Source of the DNA: Chromobacterium subtsugae
GTDB lineage: Bacteria; Pseudomonadota; Gammaproteobacteria; Burkholderiales; Chromobacteriaceae
NCBI RefSeq assembly: GCF_001676875.1
Contig: NZ_JYKA01000016.1
Coordinates: 1 to 64,000 of the forward strand
Direction: 5' to 3'
DNA length: 64,000 nt
Shown here one piece after another: positions 28,156 to 39,215 of the stretch. The notes under the pieces are model-generated. The model was not told the origin of the DNA and did not search any database. It saw nothing but the letters and a program-made list of their open reading frames with translations. Numbering within the stretch: the first letter of the stretch is position 1; every line of letters begins with the position of its first letter. Made by a program: the position numbers and the translations under genes.

Positions 28156-28608
28156 ATGAAATGGATCGCCACCACCCTGCTGATGTTGCTGCTGGCCGGC
28201 TGCGGCTCGCTGGGCCTGAAGAAGCCGCAAGTCGGCCTCAGCAATATCGAACCCGGCAACAGCACGCTATTCGAACAGAACTTCACCGTAACCCTGCGCA
28301 TCCGCAACCCCAATCCGATACCGCTCAGCGCCAGCGGGCTGAATTTCGAACTTATGCTGGGCGGCGAAAAACTGGGCGGCGGCGCCAGCAACCAGGCCTT
28401 CAGCGTGCCGGCCCAGGGCGAGAGCCTGGTGCCGCTGCAGGTTCACACCTCGCTGGCCGCCTGGATCCGTCAGCTCGCCAACTGGCAAAAGCTGCCCGAC
28501 GGCAAGCTGGATTACCAAATCCGCGGCGAGCTGCAAGGCCTGAACGGCCTGGCCACCCTGCCCTTCGACAACAAGGGCGAATGGAAGCTGCCAGCCCGGG
28601 GCCGCTAA
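28156..28608 (+). CDS. LEA type 2/WHy-domain lipoprotein
   Basis: A 150-residue lipoprotein: the signal MKWIATTLLMLLLAGCG has a lipobox LAGC with the lipidated Cys at residue 16. The mature part (KKPQVGLSNIEPGNSTLFEQNF, VTLRIRNPNPIPLSASGLNFELML) is a WHy/LEA14 domain, an immunoglobulin-like fold of unknown role in the bacterial envelope. ATG at 28156 is chosen over one 36 nt upstream because only it opens a signal peptide. It converges with the next gene with 3 nt between stops. Confidence 0.82.
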   Translation: MKWIATTLLMLLLAGCGSLGLKKPQVGLSNIEPGNSTLFEQNFTVTLRIRNPNPIPLSASGLNFELMLGGEKLGGGASNQAFSVPAQGESLVPLQVHTSLAAWIRQLANWQKLPDGKLDYQIRGELQGLNGLATLPFDNKGEWKLPARGR

Positions 28609-28611
28609 ACC

Positions 28612-29052
28612 TCACTGGCGCGGCAACGCCACGCAGTCGTTGCCGTCGAAGCTGACGCTCAGCACTTCCTGGGTTTTCTTGTCCACCACGAAATTGGTGG
28701 TGCACTTGTAGTGAATGGTGCCGCCGCCGCTGACGCCGTCGCTGACCCAACGGCCCGGGGTTTCCACCACCTTGGTCTGGCCGTTGCTGTCGGTCACGCT
28801 CAGCTTGGTGCCGGGCTCGTAGCGGGTGTTCTGGGTCAGCGGCTGCTGCTGGGTGCTTTCCTTGACATAGGCATACAGCGTGTTGCCGTTGGGCATCTTC
28901 AGGCTGTTGCTGGGCGCGCCCCACTCGGCCAGCAGTTCGTTGACGTCGCGGCCTTGCCAGCGGTACACCTTTTGCGCATAGCCCTGCTGGGTGGGAATCA
29001 TCGAGCAGCCGGCCGCCAGCAAAGCCAGCAGCGGTAAGCACAGCTTCTTCAT
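28612..29052 (-). CDS. Hypothetical lipoprotein
   Basis: A 146-residue predicted lipoprotein: MKKLCLPLLALLAAGCSM has a lipobox AAGC. The mature protein starts near a TQQGYAQKVYRWQGRDVNELLAEWGAP segment that recalls BamE/SmpA-type small lipoproteins (the WG-P motif), but similarity is too low to call. Two Cys near the C-terminus (IHYKCTTNF and GNDCVALPRQ) could form a disulfide. No function is assigned. Confidence 0.7.
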   Translation of the reverse strand: MKKLCLPLLALLAAGCSMIPTQQGYAQKVYRWQGRDVNELLAEWGAPSNSLKMPNGNTLYAYVKESTQQQPLTQNTRYEPGTKLSVTDSNGQTKVVETPGRWVSDGVSGGGTIHYKCTTNFVVDKKTQEVLSVSFDGNDCVALPRQ

Positions 29053-29214
29053 CGTTTGCCTCGTCTGATTAGCAGATTCGGCCATTGTCACGTCTGTTGC
29101 GCGAAAACGCCAGCGCCGGCAATCCGCCATCGCTGCCGCCGGCGTCGACGGCGCCGCCCAAAACCAAACCCCGCGCCTGACGGCAGCGGGGTTGGGCAAG
29201 ACATCGGCAAGCGC

Positions 29215-31098
29215 TTACAGCTTGAAGCGGCTGAAGGCCTCCTGCATGCTGCGCGCCACGCCGTCCAGGGTTTTCAGCGTCTGCTGCGCGCTTTGCAGCG
29301 CGGCGTCGGAATCCAGAATCTTGTTGTTGATGGATTCGGTGCTCTGCGCCATCGCGGTGGTGGCGTTATGCTGCTCGCCGGTGGACAGCGCCACGTCGCC
29401 GATCTTCTCCACCACCTGCCGCATCGCGCGGGTGATGTCCACCAGCCGCTCTCGCGCCGCCTCGGTCTGCGCGGCGCTGCTGTCCACCGCGCCGATGGTG
29501 CTGTTCATATTGCCCACCGCCTTGCCGGTTTCGGACAGGATGTTTTCCACCATCTTGCCGATCTCCACCGTCGCCGAACCGGTGCGCTCGGCCAGCTTGC
29601 GCACTTCGTCGGCCACCACCGCGAAGCCGCGGCCCTGCTCGCCGGCGCGCGCCGCTTCGATCGCCGCGTTCAAGGCTAGCAGATTGGTCTGGTCGGCGAT
29701 GTCGCTGATCACGCCGGTGATCTTGGAGATCTCCTGCGAGCGTTGCTCCAGCGACGCGAGCAAGCCGGATAGTTCGCCCACCGACTGGCTGGTGCGCGCC
29801 ATCGCGCCGCTGATGCGCTGCAGCTCCTCGGCGCTGGCCTGGGAGTTGGCGCCGGTGTCGCGCGCCAGTTCGTCGGTTTCGCGGGTGGCGTCGGCGATGT
29901 GCGAGATGCTCACCGTCACCTGCTCGATCGCCGCCGCGTTGGAGCTGGAAATGTCGGCCAGCGTGTGGGAATCCTCAGCCAGCCGCTCCACGTCGCCGCC
30001 GACCGCGATCACGCCGTCGGCCAGCTGCACCGCCTCGCTGCGCAATTCGCGGAACAGGCGGTTCAGGCGGCCGACGAACTGGTTGAAGGCTTCGGCCATT
30101 TGCGCCACTTCGTCGTCGCCGGCCGCTTCGATGCGGCGGGTCAGGTCGCCTTCGCCCTGGGCGATCTCGCGCAAGGCGTCGCGCACCTGCAGCAGGCCCT
30201 TGAGCAGGCGGCGCAGATAGGCGCCTGCCAGCAGCTGGGTCAGCGCCAGCACCGCCAGCAGCGCCAGCAGCATGTCCACCATCATCTGGCGCAGCGGCGC
30301 GTCCAGCAATTCGCGGTCCACCACCACGCCCAGCACCCAGTCGCTGCCGGCCACCGAGCTGAGGCGCAGCAACCGGCTGCTCCCCTCCAGCTCGACCGTC
30401 GCCAGTTGCTGCTTGTCCAGCAGGCTGCCGATGCGGTCGGCGTCCATGCCGGGCATCAGGTCGGACAGCGGCTTGAGCGCGGTGTCGGCCTTCGGGTAGG
30501 CGATCAGCTTGCCATCCTTGCCCATCAGGAACACGAAGCCGTTGCCCGGCAGCGATACCGACAGCACCGACTTCACCAACTGGCCGATGGCGATGTCGCC
30601 GCCGACCACCTTGTTGCCGCCCGGCAGCGCCTGGGCGATGGTGATCACCAGATCCTTGATCGACGCGCTGGCCGGCTGGTAAGGCGCGGTGACGATGGTC
30701 TGGCCGCTGGCCTTGGCCATCTTGAACCAGCCGCGTGAAGCGGGATCGTACTCCGGCGTCGGCTTTTGCTTGCCGGGAATGGAGTAGACCATGCCCTTGG
30801 TGTCGCCGTCGCCGACGAAGAGCTGGGTGTAGCCGCCGGCCTCGGCCAGCTGCTGCAGATAGAGAGTGGGATCGGCTTCGTTGCCGTGGCGCAAGGCGCT
30901 GGAGATGATCTGCCGGCGCTGTTCCAGCCAGGCCGACACGAAGCGCTGCTGGCCGGTGATGGCCAGGTCCAGTTGGGTATCCACGCTGTCGGACAGGCTG
31001 TCGCGGAATTTGTAATAGGCGCTGACGGCGGTGCTGCAGGTAGCCACCAGGATGGCCAGCGCCAGCAGCAGGGCGATCTTGCTACGGATGGATTTCAT
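29215..31098 (-). CDS. Methyl-accepting chemotaxis protein (dCache type)
   Basis: A 627-residue chemoreceptor: TM1 at about 7-28 ([19 protein letters not shown]), a periplasmic dCache-like sensor (about 30-275, with [24 protein letters not shown], the typical ligand-pocket segment), TM2 near 280-300, HAMP, and the cytoplasmic signalling domain with tip [29 protein letters not shown]. It lacks a CheR-docking pentapeptide; the tail is FSRFKL. It is a clear paralogue of the next receptor. The start at 31098 is the M before [11 protein letters not shown]. Confidence 0.9.
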   Translation of the reverse strand: MKSIRSKIALLLALAILVATCSTAVSAYYKFRDSLSDSVDTQLDLAITGQQRFVSAWLEQRRQIISSALRHGNEADPTLYLQQLAEAGGYTQLFVGDGDTKGMVYSIPGKQKPTPEYDPASRGWFKMAKASGQTIVTAPYQPASASIKDLVITIAQALPGGNKVVGGDIAIGQLVKSVLSVSLPGNGFVFLMGKDGKLIAYPKADTALKPLSDLMPGMDADRIGSLLDKQQLATVELEGSSRLLRLSSVAGSDWVLGVVVDRELLDAPLRQMMVDMLLALLAVLALTQLLAGAYLRRLLKGLLQVRDALREIAQGEGDLTRRIEAAGDDEVAQMAEAFNQFVGRLNRLFRELRSEAVQLADGVIAVGGDVERLAEDSHTLADISSSNAAAIEQVTVSISHIADATRETDELARDTGANSQASAEELQRISGAMARTSQSVGELSGLLASLEQRSQEISKITGVISDIADQTNLLALNAAIEAARAGEQGRGFAVVADEVRKLAERTGSATVEIGKMVENILSETGKAVGNMNSTIGAVDSSAAQTEAARERLVDITRAMRQVVEKIGDVALSTGEQHNATTAMAQSTESINNKILDSDAALQSAQQTLKTLDGVARSMQEAFSRFKL

Positions 31099-31406
31099 GG
31101 CAATCAGCTTCTCATCGACTGTTGCCAACCCGCTGCGCGCGAAACAGGGCCGGTGCGCCAGGCCCTTTTCGCAGCAAACCGCCCACGCATCGCTGGGGGC
31201 CAAGTCCATGCCTGGAGCTTGATAGACTGTCGTTTGGCGAGTTGGCGTTTTTAGACCGGGGGATTGTAAACAACGCTTACAAATACCGCGATAGATTAAA
31301 ACACAAATACTCGAACAGCCTGATTGTCATACCAATAATAGTGACCCGACATGGCATTTTCGCCACACCGGCCGCAGCCGGCGCGGCAAATCCGCCTGCC
31401 TGGTCT
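31099..31406 (-). other. Intergenic region between two chemoreceptor genes
   Basis: 308 nt with no gene. The middle (31260-31345) is A/T-rich and probably holds the promoter of the downstream receptor. I do not see a sigma28-type TAAA/GCCGATAA pair. Confidence 0.6.
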
Positions 31407-33293
31407 TTATAGCTTGAAGCGGCCAAACGCGCCCTGCATGCTGCGCGCCAGCTGATTCAACGCTTCCAGCGTCTGCATCGCGCCTTGCAGCGCCGAGTCG
31501 GAATCCAGTATCTGGTTATTGATGGATTCGGTGCTTTGCGCCATCGCGGTGGTGGCGTTGTGCTGCTCGCTGGTGGACAAGGCGACGTCGCCGATCTTGT
31601 CTATCACCTGCTGCATCGCGTCGCTGATGGCGATCAGGCGGCCGCGCGCCTGGCTGGTCAGGTCCACGCTGGTATCCACTGCCGACACGGTGCGCTGCAT
31701 ATTGCCCACCGCCTTGCCGGTTTCGGACAGAATGTTCTCCACCATTTGGCTGATTTCCACCGTCGCCTTGCCGGTGCGCTCGGCCAACTTGCGCACCTCG
31801 TCGGCCACCACCGCGAAGCCGCGGCCCTGCTCGCCGGCGCGCGCCGCTTCGATCGCCGCGTTCAAGGCCAGCAGATTGGTCTGGTCGGCGATGTCGCTGA
31901 TCACATTGGTGATTTTGGATATCTCCTGCGAACGCTGCTCCAGCGACGCCAGCAGGCCGGACAGCTCGCCCACCGCCTGGCTGGTCTGCTCCATTTCGCT
32001 GCTGATGCGCTGCATGTCGCCGGCGCTCTCGCGCGAATGCTCGCCGGTGTTGCGCGCCAGCGTGTCGGTTTCGCGCGTCGCTTCGGCGATGTGCGAGATG
32101 CTGACGGTCACTTCCTCGATCGCCGCGGCATTGGAGCTGGAGATGTCGGCCAGCCGGTGCGAATCGTTGGCCACCTGCTTCACCGCGCCGCCCACTTCGA
32201 TCACGCCGTGCGCCAGTTGCTCGGCCTCGCCGCGCAGTTCGCGGAACATGCCGTTGAGGCGGCCGACGAACTGGTTGAAGGCCTCGGCGGTCTGCGCCAC
32301 TTCGTCTTCGCCATGCACCTCGATGCGGCGGGTCAGGTCGCCTTCGCCCTGCGAGATTTCACGCATCGCGTCGCGCACCTGGATCAGGCCGCGCAGCAGG
32401 CGGGTCAGGTAGCCGGAGCTCAGCGCCACCAGCACCAGCAGCACCACCGCCACGCCGCCGGCGATCAGCCAGATCAGTTGGGTCACCGGCGCCAGCACCG
32501 CGTCTTCGTCGGCGGCCACGCCCAGCACCCAATCGGTGCCTTCCACCTGGCGCAGGTCCACCAGGAAGGTCTTGCCATCGATCTCCATCGGCGTCACATC
32601 GCCGCTGGCCACCAATTGCTGGAAGCGGTTGTCGTCCAGCGCCGGGATCAGCTCGCTCACCGGCTTCAACTCCTGGCCCGGCTTCGGATAGGCGATCACC
32701 TTGCCCTGGCGGGTCAGCAGGAAGGCATGGCCGTCGCCGGCCAGCTTGATGTCCAGCACCGACTTCACCAGCTTGTCGATCAGGATGTCGCCGCCGACCA
32801 CGATCTCCTGGCCCTGCGCCTTGTCGGCGATGGTGATCACCAGCTTGTCCTTGGTTTCCGGCTCGGAATCCTTATACGGATCGGTGACGATCAGCCCGCC
32901 CTGCGCCTTGGCCTGCTGATACCAGGGGCGCTGCGCCGGCTGATAGTCGGCGCTCGGCTTCACCCGGCCCGGCACAGAGTAGAACATCTCGCCGCTGTCG
33001 CCATGGCCGGCGTAGATGATGTTGAAGCCGCCGCCCTTGGCGATCTGTTGCAGATAGTAGCTGGCCTGCGGATCGCCGGCCTTCGACAGGCTGGCGCTGA
33101 TCAGGCTTTTGCGCACGCCCAGCCATTCCGATACCAGTCCGCCCTGCAGTTGCAGCACCTGGGTGACTTCGCGCTTGGCTTCGTCGTAAGCGTGGTTGCG
33201 GATATTCAGGCAGGCGATGATGGCGACGCTTAGGGTGGCGACCAGGATGGAAACCGCCGTCAGCAAGATGAGCTTGTGTCGGATGGAGCGCAT
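31407..33293 (-). CDS. Methyl-accepting chemotaxis protein (dCache type), paralogue
   Basis: A 628-residue receptor with the same plan as its neighbour: TM1 ([20 protein letters not shown]), a dCache sensor ([26 protein letters not shown]), TM2 near 280-300, HAMP, and tip [25 protein letters not shown]. The signalling halves of the two proteins are nearly the same while the sensor halves have drifted, as expected of a tandem duplication with new ligand specificity. The AT-rich 33301-33405 gap upstream holds its promoter. Confidence 0.9.
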   Translation of the reverse strand: MRSIRHKLILLTAVSILVATLSVAIIACLNIRNHAYDEAKREVTQVLQLQGGLVSEWLGVRKSLISASLSKAGDPQASYYLQQIAKGGGFNIIYAGHGDSGEMFYSVPGRVKPSADYQPAQRPWYQQAKAQGGLIVTDPYKDSEPETKDKLVITIADKAQGQEIVVGGDILIDKLVKSVLDIKLAGDGHAFLLTRQGKVIAYPKPGQELKPVSELIPALDDNRFQQLVASGDVTPMEIDGKTFLVDLRQVEGTDWVLGVAADEDAVLAPVTQLIWLIAGGVAVVLLVLVALSSGYLTRLLRGLIQVRDAMREISQGEGDLTRRIEVHGEDEVAQTAEAFNQFVGRLNGMFRELRGEAEQLAHGVIEVGGAVKQVANDSHRLADISSSNAAAIEEVTVSISHIAEATRETDTLARNTGEHSRESAGDMQRISSEMEQTSQAVGELSGLLASLEQRSQEISKITNVISDIADQTNLLALNAAIEAARAGEQGRGFAVVADEVRKLAERTGKATVEISQMVENILSETGKAVGNMQRTVSAVDTSVDLTSQARGRLIAISDAMQQVIDKIGDVALSTSEQHNATTAMAQSTESINNQILDSDSALQGAMQTLEALNQLARSMQGAFGRFKL

Positions 33294-33405
33294 AAGATGA
33301 TTAGCCGATGCTGATAAAAGGGCTATTATCCGTCATAGCCAACAACATGCATCGTTAAAAATAACATTATATTTAAATAATATTGCGGTCTTTAAATCAA
33401 ATTAC

Positions 33406-34365
33406 TCAGAAAATATCGCCGAATGATTGCTGCCAGCGCTCGGCCAGCCGCGCGGATTGATCCCGCACCAGCGCGTTGAAGAAGTTTTGCAGCGGATCGG
33501 CATTGCGGCGCGGATGCCACAAGTGCTCGATGCCGATCTGCAATTCGGCGTCGGCCAGCCGCTGCGCGGCCAGGCCGTTGTCTCCCCTGCGCAACACCCC
33601 GGCGATCAGGTCCGGCAGCACCGCCACCGCCGGCAGCTGCGCCAGGACGGCCGGAATCGCCAACAGGCTGGCGGTGGAGGCGATCACCCGCCGCTTCAGC
33701 CCCTGCCCGCTCAGATAATCATCCACCAAGCTGGCGCTGTCGCCGGCGTAGGAAGTATGGATGTGCGGCGGCCGCGCCAAGTCTTCGGCCCGCAGCGTCT
33801 GCGGCATCCGGATTTGCGCGGCGTGGTAGAAACAGACGAAGCGGCTGACGAACAGCGCCTGCCGGCCCAGCCGCGCGGAGGCATGCGGAAAATAGCCTAT
33901 CGCGCCGTCTATCCGCCTCCGCTCCAGCGCGTCTTCCACCTCGCCGGCCGGCATCGCCACCACTTGCAGGCTCAATCCCGGCGCCTGCGCCTGCAGGGCG
34001 ACGATCAGCGCCGGCAGCAAGGCCGCCTCCAGCAAATCGGGCATCGCCAGCCGGTATTCGGCCCGCAGCGCGGCCGGATCGAAAACCTGCGGCCGCAACA
34101 GCCGCTGCCCCTGCTCCAGCCAAGCCTCCAGCGGCGGCAGCAAGGCCTCCGCCAGCGGCGTCAGCTCCATGCGCCGGCCATGTCGGCACAACAGTTCGTC
34201 GCCGGTCAGCGCGCGCAGACGCTTGAGGATGTGGCTGACCGCCGGCTGGCCCAGGCATAGCCGCTCGGCGCTTTGGCTGACGCTGCGGGTACTGAGCAGC
34301 GCATGCAGCGCCACCAGGCTGTTCAGGTCCAGCTTGCGCAGCTGGACCGCATCAATATTATTCAC
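33406..34365 (-). CDS. LysR-family regulator
   Basis: A 319-residue LTTR: HTH at about residues 14-75 (LNSLVALHALLSTRSVSQSAERL, QPAVSHILKRLRALTGDELL) and a periplasmic-binding-type effector domain after residue 95. The NodD/NahR-like opening (RKLDLNSLVALHALL) suggests an aromatic or small-molecule effector. It is divergent from the MFS transporter, which is its likely target. Confidence 0.88.
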   Translation of the reverse strand: MNNIDAVQLRKLDLNSLVALHALLSTRSVSQSAERLCLGQPAVSHILKRLRALTGDELLCRHGRRMELTPLAEALLPPLEAWLEQGQRLLRPQVFDPAALRAEYRLAMPDLLEAALLPALIVALQAQAPGLSLQVVAMPAGEVEDALERRRIDGAIGYFPHASARLGRQALFVSRFVCFYHAAQIRMPQTLRAEDLARPPHIHTSYAGDSASLVDDYLSGQGLKRRVIASTASLLAIPAVLAQLPAVAVLPDLIAGVLRRGDNGLAAQRLADAELQIGIEHLWHPRRNADPLQNFFNALVRDQSARLAERWQQSFGDIF

Positions 34366-34377
34366 AGTAATATTTTA

Positions 34378-34409
34378 GATGAAAAACATCGATTTTATTA
34401 AATAAATCG
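34378..34409. promoter_or_regulatory. Candidate LysR operator in the divergent promoter
   Basis: GATG-AAAAA-CATC (34378-34390) adjoins CGATTT-N8-AAATCG (34390-34409). Both are inverted repeats of LTTR-like spacing in an A/T-rich tract between the divergent starts. TTTATT, a 17-nt spacer and TACACT (about 34394-34422) could be the transporter promoter. Confidence 0.5.
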
Positions 34410-34452
34410 GGCTTTCTACACTGGGCGCATCCCCATCGCCGGATTCGCCTTC

Positions 34453-35958
34453 ATGTCCCAAGCCCCCTCCGCCCGCCCGCTGCCGCGGCTGCTCGCCATC
34501 ATGCTGATCGCCTGGCTGGAATTCCTGCAGAACGGCATGCTCAATTTCGCCTCCTCCCACGTGATGGGCGGCGTCGGCGCCGGGCCGGAGGAGTTCAGCC
34601 TGGCGGCCATGGCTTACGCGCTGTGCGCGGTGGTGGCGCTGTTCAACCACCAATGGTGCGTCGAGCGCTTGGGCTCGCGCCGCCATCTGCAAATCTCCCT
34701 GCTGCTGTTCGGCCTGGGCGCGCTCCTGGCCGCCAATGCCCAGACTCCGGCCGCCTTCATCGCCGGGCGGGCAGTGCAGGGCCTGGGCGGCGCGGCCTTC
34801 TTCACCGCCGCCAGGCTGGAGGCTGCCCAGCTGCCCCCGGCCTGGCGCGCGGCCGGGCTGGTGGCCTTCGGCCAGGCGCTATTGCTCGGCTCGGCGCTGG
34901 GGCCGCTGCTGGGCGGCATGATATTGCGCGCCGGCAGCTGGCGCGGCATCTTCTGGGCCATCCTGCCCTGCCTGCCGGCCGCCTGGTGGGCGGCGCGGCA
35001 ACTGCCCCTGCGCCCGCCGGCGCCGCAAGCGCCGCGCTATCACCCCGCGGCTTTCATCTGGCTGGTGGCTGCGGCCTTTCTGCTGCAGTGGCTGATCCAG
35101 CAACTGCCCTACCAGCTGTTCGGCCATCCGCAATGGCTGCTGGGTTTGCTGGCGGCCGCGCTGGCTTGCTGCGCCGCCCTGCGCCTGCGCCATCCCGGCG
35201 GCGCCAGCGACCGCGAGCGCTGGCGGGCGCTGAAGCAGCCGGGCTACCTGCTGGGTCTGTTTTGCTACGCCTGCTGCTACCTGCTGGTTTCGGCCAATAG
35301 CTACATCCTGCCGGCGGTGGCCATCCAGGCGCTGGGCTTCGACGTGCCGACCAGCGGCGCGCTGCTGGCCGTCAGCTTCTTCGCCGGCATGGCCGCGTCC
35401 CTGCTGTACGCCGTCCTGCTGCGCTCGCGCCGCCCGCCCAGCCTCGCCGCCGCCATGCTGTGCGGCTGCCTGTTGCTGGCGCTGTACGGCTGGCGGATGA
35501 GCGCGCTGAACGCCGAAGCCAGCCAGCTGCGGCTGACATTGACGCTGCTGCTCAACGGCGGCTTCATGTCGCTGTTCATCATGGCCACCGCGCAACGCGC
35601 GTTCCGCGACATCGCGCCGGCCGCCTTCGGCCACGCGTATCAAACCAAGAACATCGTGCGCCAGGTGTCCATCTCCGCCGGCGTGGCGCTGGCCACCGTG
35701 TTCCTGCAGGCGCGCAACGCGCTGCACTACAGCCGGCTGGGCGAGAATTTTTCTTGGAATACGCCACAGTTTGTCGAGGTTTTGCATCAAATGCGACAAT
35801 TGATGCCCGAATTGAGCGATACTCAACGCTTGGGAGTGCTGGCCGGCGAACTCGCCCGGCAGGCCACGCTGCTGTCCTGCCTGGACTTTTTCCGGCTGGA
35901 AAGCGGCATCGCGCTGGGCCTGGCCGCTGCCATCGCCTGCCTGCGCAAGCGGATGTGA
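34453..35958 (+). CDS. MFS transporter (14-helix, EmrB/QacA-type)
   Basis: A 501-residue major facilitator with about fourteen hydrophobic helices. The region FIAGRAVQGLGGAAFFTAARLEAAQLPP matches the motif of the drug:H+ antiporter-2 group, although motif A is weak. It would expel a toxic or signalling compound. It is flanked by a divergent LysR regulator and a following TetR regulator 43 nt on, so it may be under double control. Confidence 0.82.
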   Translation: MSQAPSARPLPRLLAIMLIAWLEFLQNGMLNFASSHVMGGVGAGPEEFSLAAMAYALCAVVALFNHQWCVERLGSRRHLQISLLLFGLGALLAANAQTPAAFIAGRAVQGLGGAAFFTAARLEAAQLPPAWRAAGLVAFGQALLLGSALGPLLGGMILRAGSWRGIFWAILPCLPAAWWAARQLPLRPPAPQAPRYHPAAFIWLVAAAFLLQWLIQQLPYQLFGHPQWLLGLLAAALACCAALRLRHPGGASDRERWRALKQPGYLLGLFCYACCYLLVSANSYILPAVAIQALGFDVPTSGALLAVSFFAGMAASLLYAVLLRSRRPPSLAAAMLCGCLLLALYGWRMSALNAEASQLRLTLTLLLNGGFMSLFIMATAQRAFRDIAPAAFGHAYQTKNIVRQVSISAGVALATVFLQARNALHYSRLGENFSWNTPQFVEVLHQMRQLMPELSDTQRLGVLAGELARQATLLSCLDFFRLESGIALGLAAAIACLRKRM

Positions 35959-36001
35959 GCGCCGGCTCCCGACTGTGTCCGTGTCATCAGGAAGAATCAT
36001 C

Positions 36002-36646
36002 ATGCGTAAAAGCGGCAGCCAATCGCCGACCTTTGACAAGATCATCGAAGCCAGCCTGCAGCTGTTCAACCAGGAGGGCGAGCGGGTGATCACCACCAAC
36101 CACATCGCCGAGCGGATGAACATCAGCACCGGCAAGCTCTACTACCACTTCCGCAACAAGGAAGAGATAGTCAATGAGCTGTACCAGCGCTACGTGAAAG
36201 GCATGGGTGAACAACTGTCCGCCGCCATCAACCATTGCAACTCGATAGAGGCGATGGTGGGCGCGATGGAAAAGACGCTGCGCCACATCTGGAGCTTCCG
36301 CTTCCTGCCGCAAAGCCTGCCCAGCCTGTTTTGCGTCAACCCGACGCTGGCCGAGAACCACCAGCAGATTTCGCGTGGCCAGCTCAGCGACAAGCTGGCC
36401 CAGCTGTTCGCCCGCCTGCGCGAACAGGGCATGCTGCAAGGCGACGACAGCCAGCTGCAGCACCTGGTCCAGCATTTCCAGATGGTGCAGACCGGCTGGA
36501 TCAACACCATCAAGCAGAACGCCAGCCCGGCCGAGCTGGAAAAACTGATCCAGTCCGGCTGCCGCAGCCTGATGTATCTGCTGACGCCCTACGTCAGCCC
36601 GCGCTTCCAGTCGCCGTTCGAGCGCGCCTGCGCGCGCTTCGCCTGA
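36002..36646 (+). CDS. TetR-family regulator
   Basis: A 214-residue regulator. The N-terminal HTH is PTFDKIIEASLQLFNQEGERVITTNHIAERMNIS-type (about residues 7-40) with GKLYYHFRNKEEIVNEL following, a classic TetR signature. The C-terminal ligand domain is unassigned. AGGAAG 8 nt before the ATG at 36002 decides the start. It ends ahead of a bidirectional terminator. Confidence 0.88.
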   Translation: MRKSGSQSPTFDKIIEASLQLFNQEGERVITTNHIAERMNISTGKLYYHFRNKEEIVNELYQRYVKGMGEQLSAAINHCNSIEAMVGAMEKTLRHIWSFRFLPQSLPSLFCVNPTLAENHQQISRGQLSDKLAQLFARLREQGMLQGDDSQLQHLVQHFQMVQTGWINTIKQNASPAELEKLIQSGCRSLMYLLTPYVSPRFQSPFERACARFA

Positions 36647-36710
36647 TACGCCTGCGTCCCCGCGGGCATCGCCTTTGGCGTACCCGCGCGCTGCGAGGCG
36701 CTAAATAAAA

Positions 36711-36740
36711 AAACACCCCGCGATCGCTCGCGGGGTGTTT
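36711..36740. terminator. Bidirectional terminator between tetR and sucD
   Basis: AAACACCCCGCGA/TCGCGGGGTGTTT, a perfect 13-bp stem with a TCGC loop and A/T runs on both sides, sits between the converging TetR gene and the TCA operon. Confidence 0.92.
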
Positions 36741-36764
36741 TCGCTCAGGCCAGGAAAACCGGGC

Positions 36765-37649
<885 letters not shown>

Positions 37650-37676
37650 TTTGTATTCCTCAGCTCAGTGCGGGTC

Positions 37677-38849
37677 TCAGGCCACGGCCTTGACGGCGGC
37701 GACGATCTTCTCGGCAGCGTCGTTCAGACCCTGGGCGGAAGTCAGTTTCAGGCCGGATTCGTCCAGGATCTTGGCGCCCAGCTCGGCGTTGTTGCCTTCC
37801 AGACGCACCACCACCGGCACGGTCACGTTCACTTCCTTCACGGCGGCGATGATCGCTTCGGCGATCATGTCGCAGCGGACGATGCCGCCGAAGATGTTGA
37901 TCAGCACGCCTTGCACCGAGGTGTCGGCCAGGATCAGCTTGAACGCTTCGATCACGCGCTCTTTGGTGGCGCCGCCGCCCACGTCCAGGAAGTTGGCCGG
38001 CTGGCCGCCCTTCAGCTTGATGATGTCCATGGTGGCCATCGCCAGGCCGGCGCCGTTCACCATGCAGCCGATATTGCCTTCCAGGGCCACGTAGTTCAGG
38101 TCGAACTCGGAAGCCTTCACTTCGCGCTCGTTCTCCTGGCTCTTGTCGCGCTGGGCCAGCAGTTCCGGGTGGCGGTACAGGGCGTTGGAGTCCAGGTTGA
38201 TCTTGCCGTCCACGCAGGCCAGCTCGCCGTTTTCGCGCAGCGCCAGCGGGTTCACTTCGAACAGGGCGAAGTCGTTTTCGACGAAGGCCTGGTAGGAGCC
38301 CAGCATCAGCTTGGAGAACGCGGCGACTTGCGCGCCGGACAGGCCCAGCGCGAACGCGGCGTCGCGCGCCTGGAACGGCTGCATGCCGACCAGCGGGTCC
38401 ACTTCGATCTTGATGATCTTTTCCGGGGTTTCTTCAGCCACCTTCTCGATTTCCACGCCGCCTTCGGTGGAAACCATGAACACGACGCGCTGGCTGCCGC
38501 GGTCCACCACGGCGCCCAGGTACAGTTCGCGCTGCACCGGGTACATGTCTTCGCAGACCAGAACGCTGTTCACCGGCTGGCCGGCGGCGTCGGTCTGGTA
38601 GGTCACCAGGTTGGTGCCGATCAGGGTCTTGGCGACTTCGGCGGCTTCTTCGCGGCTCTTCACCACTTTGACGCCACCGGCCTTGCCGCGGCCGCCGGCG
38701 TGCACCTGGGCCTTGACGACGGCGAATTTGCCGCCCAGCTTGTCGTAAGCGGCAGCCGCTTCTTCCGGCGACTTGGCCAGAATGCCTTGTTGCACCGGCA
38801 GGCCGTAACGGCTCAGCAGCTCTTTCGCTTGGTATTCATGCAGGTTCAT
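37677..38849 (-). CDS. sucC: Succinyl-CoA ligase subunit beta
   Basis: A 390-residue ATP-grasp subunit that binds nucleotide: [34 protein letters not shown] and the C-terminal [16 protein letters not shown], all diagnostic. AGGAAA stands before the ATG. Confidence 0.96.
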   Translation of the reverse strand: MNLHEYQAKELLSRYGLPVQQGILAKSPEEAAAAYDKLGGKFAVVKAQVHAGGRGKAGGVKVVKSREEAAEVAKTLIGTNLVTYQTDAAGQPVNSVLVCEDMYPVQRELYLGAVVDRGSQRVVFMVSTEGGVEIEKVAEETPEKIIKIEVDPLVGMQPFQARDAAFALGLSGAQVAAFSKLMLGSYQAFVENDFALFEVNPLALRENGELACVDGKINLDSNALYRHPELLAQRDKSQENEREVKASEFDLNYVALEGNIGCMVNGAGLAMATMDIIKLKGGQPANFLDVGGGATKERVIEAFKLILADTSVQGVLINIFGGIVRCDMIAEAIIAAVKEVNVTVPVVVRLEGNNAELGAKILDESGLKLTSAQGLNDAAEKIVAAVKAVA

Positions 38850-38945
38850 CTATGGTTTCCTTTATTGGAAATCAGACGGGGACACGCCCCATCCTAATCT
38901 GCTTCCGCCGCATTTGCGGCAGCCATCACTTTGCGGGAACACGTT

Positions 38946-39197
38946 TTACCATCTTGTCAGTCCCCATAACAAGAGAACTCCGACAAGCGCCACCCCCAGT
39001 GGCATCGGCAGGCGGCTCCTGGCCTTCTCTGAACAGATGAATACTGAACAGGGAAAACCAAGCGCCGCCACAAGCAGCACAACCCCATGCAATCCATCCA
39101 GCGCGCCAGCTTCGTCAAAGGCGATCTTCACCGCCCACAGTAGCGAGCCCACCATCAGCAATATCGCGATGATAGCCAGATGCATGGTCAGGGTCAT
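38946..39197 (-). CDS. Small membrane protein between lpdA and sucC
   Basis: An 83-residue protein with three hydrophobic stretches (about 6-26, 39-56 and 64-82). No domain is recognised. It lies within the operon between lpdA and sucC, with GGGAAC upstream of one of two possible starts. It could simply be carried along; it is not part of the dehydrogenase complex by known biology. Confidence 0.6.
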   Translation of the reverse strand: MTLTMHLAIIAILLMVGSLLWAVKIAFDEAGALDGLHGVVLLVAALGFPCSVFICSEKARSRLPMPLGVALVGVLLLWGLTRW

Positions 39198-39215
39198 GCC
39201 GAGTTCCCGCGCAAC

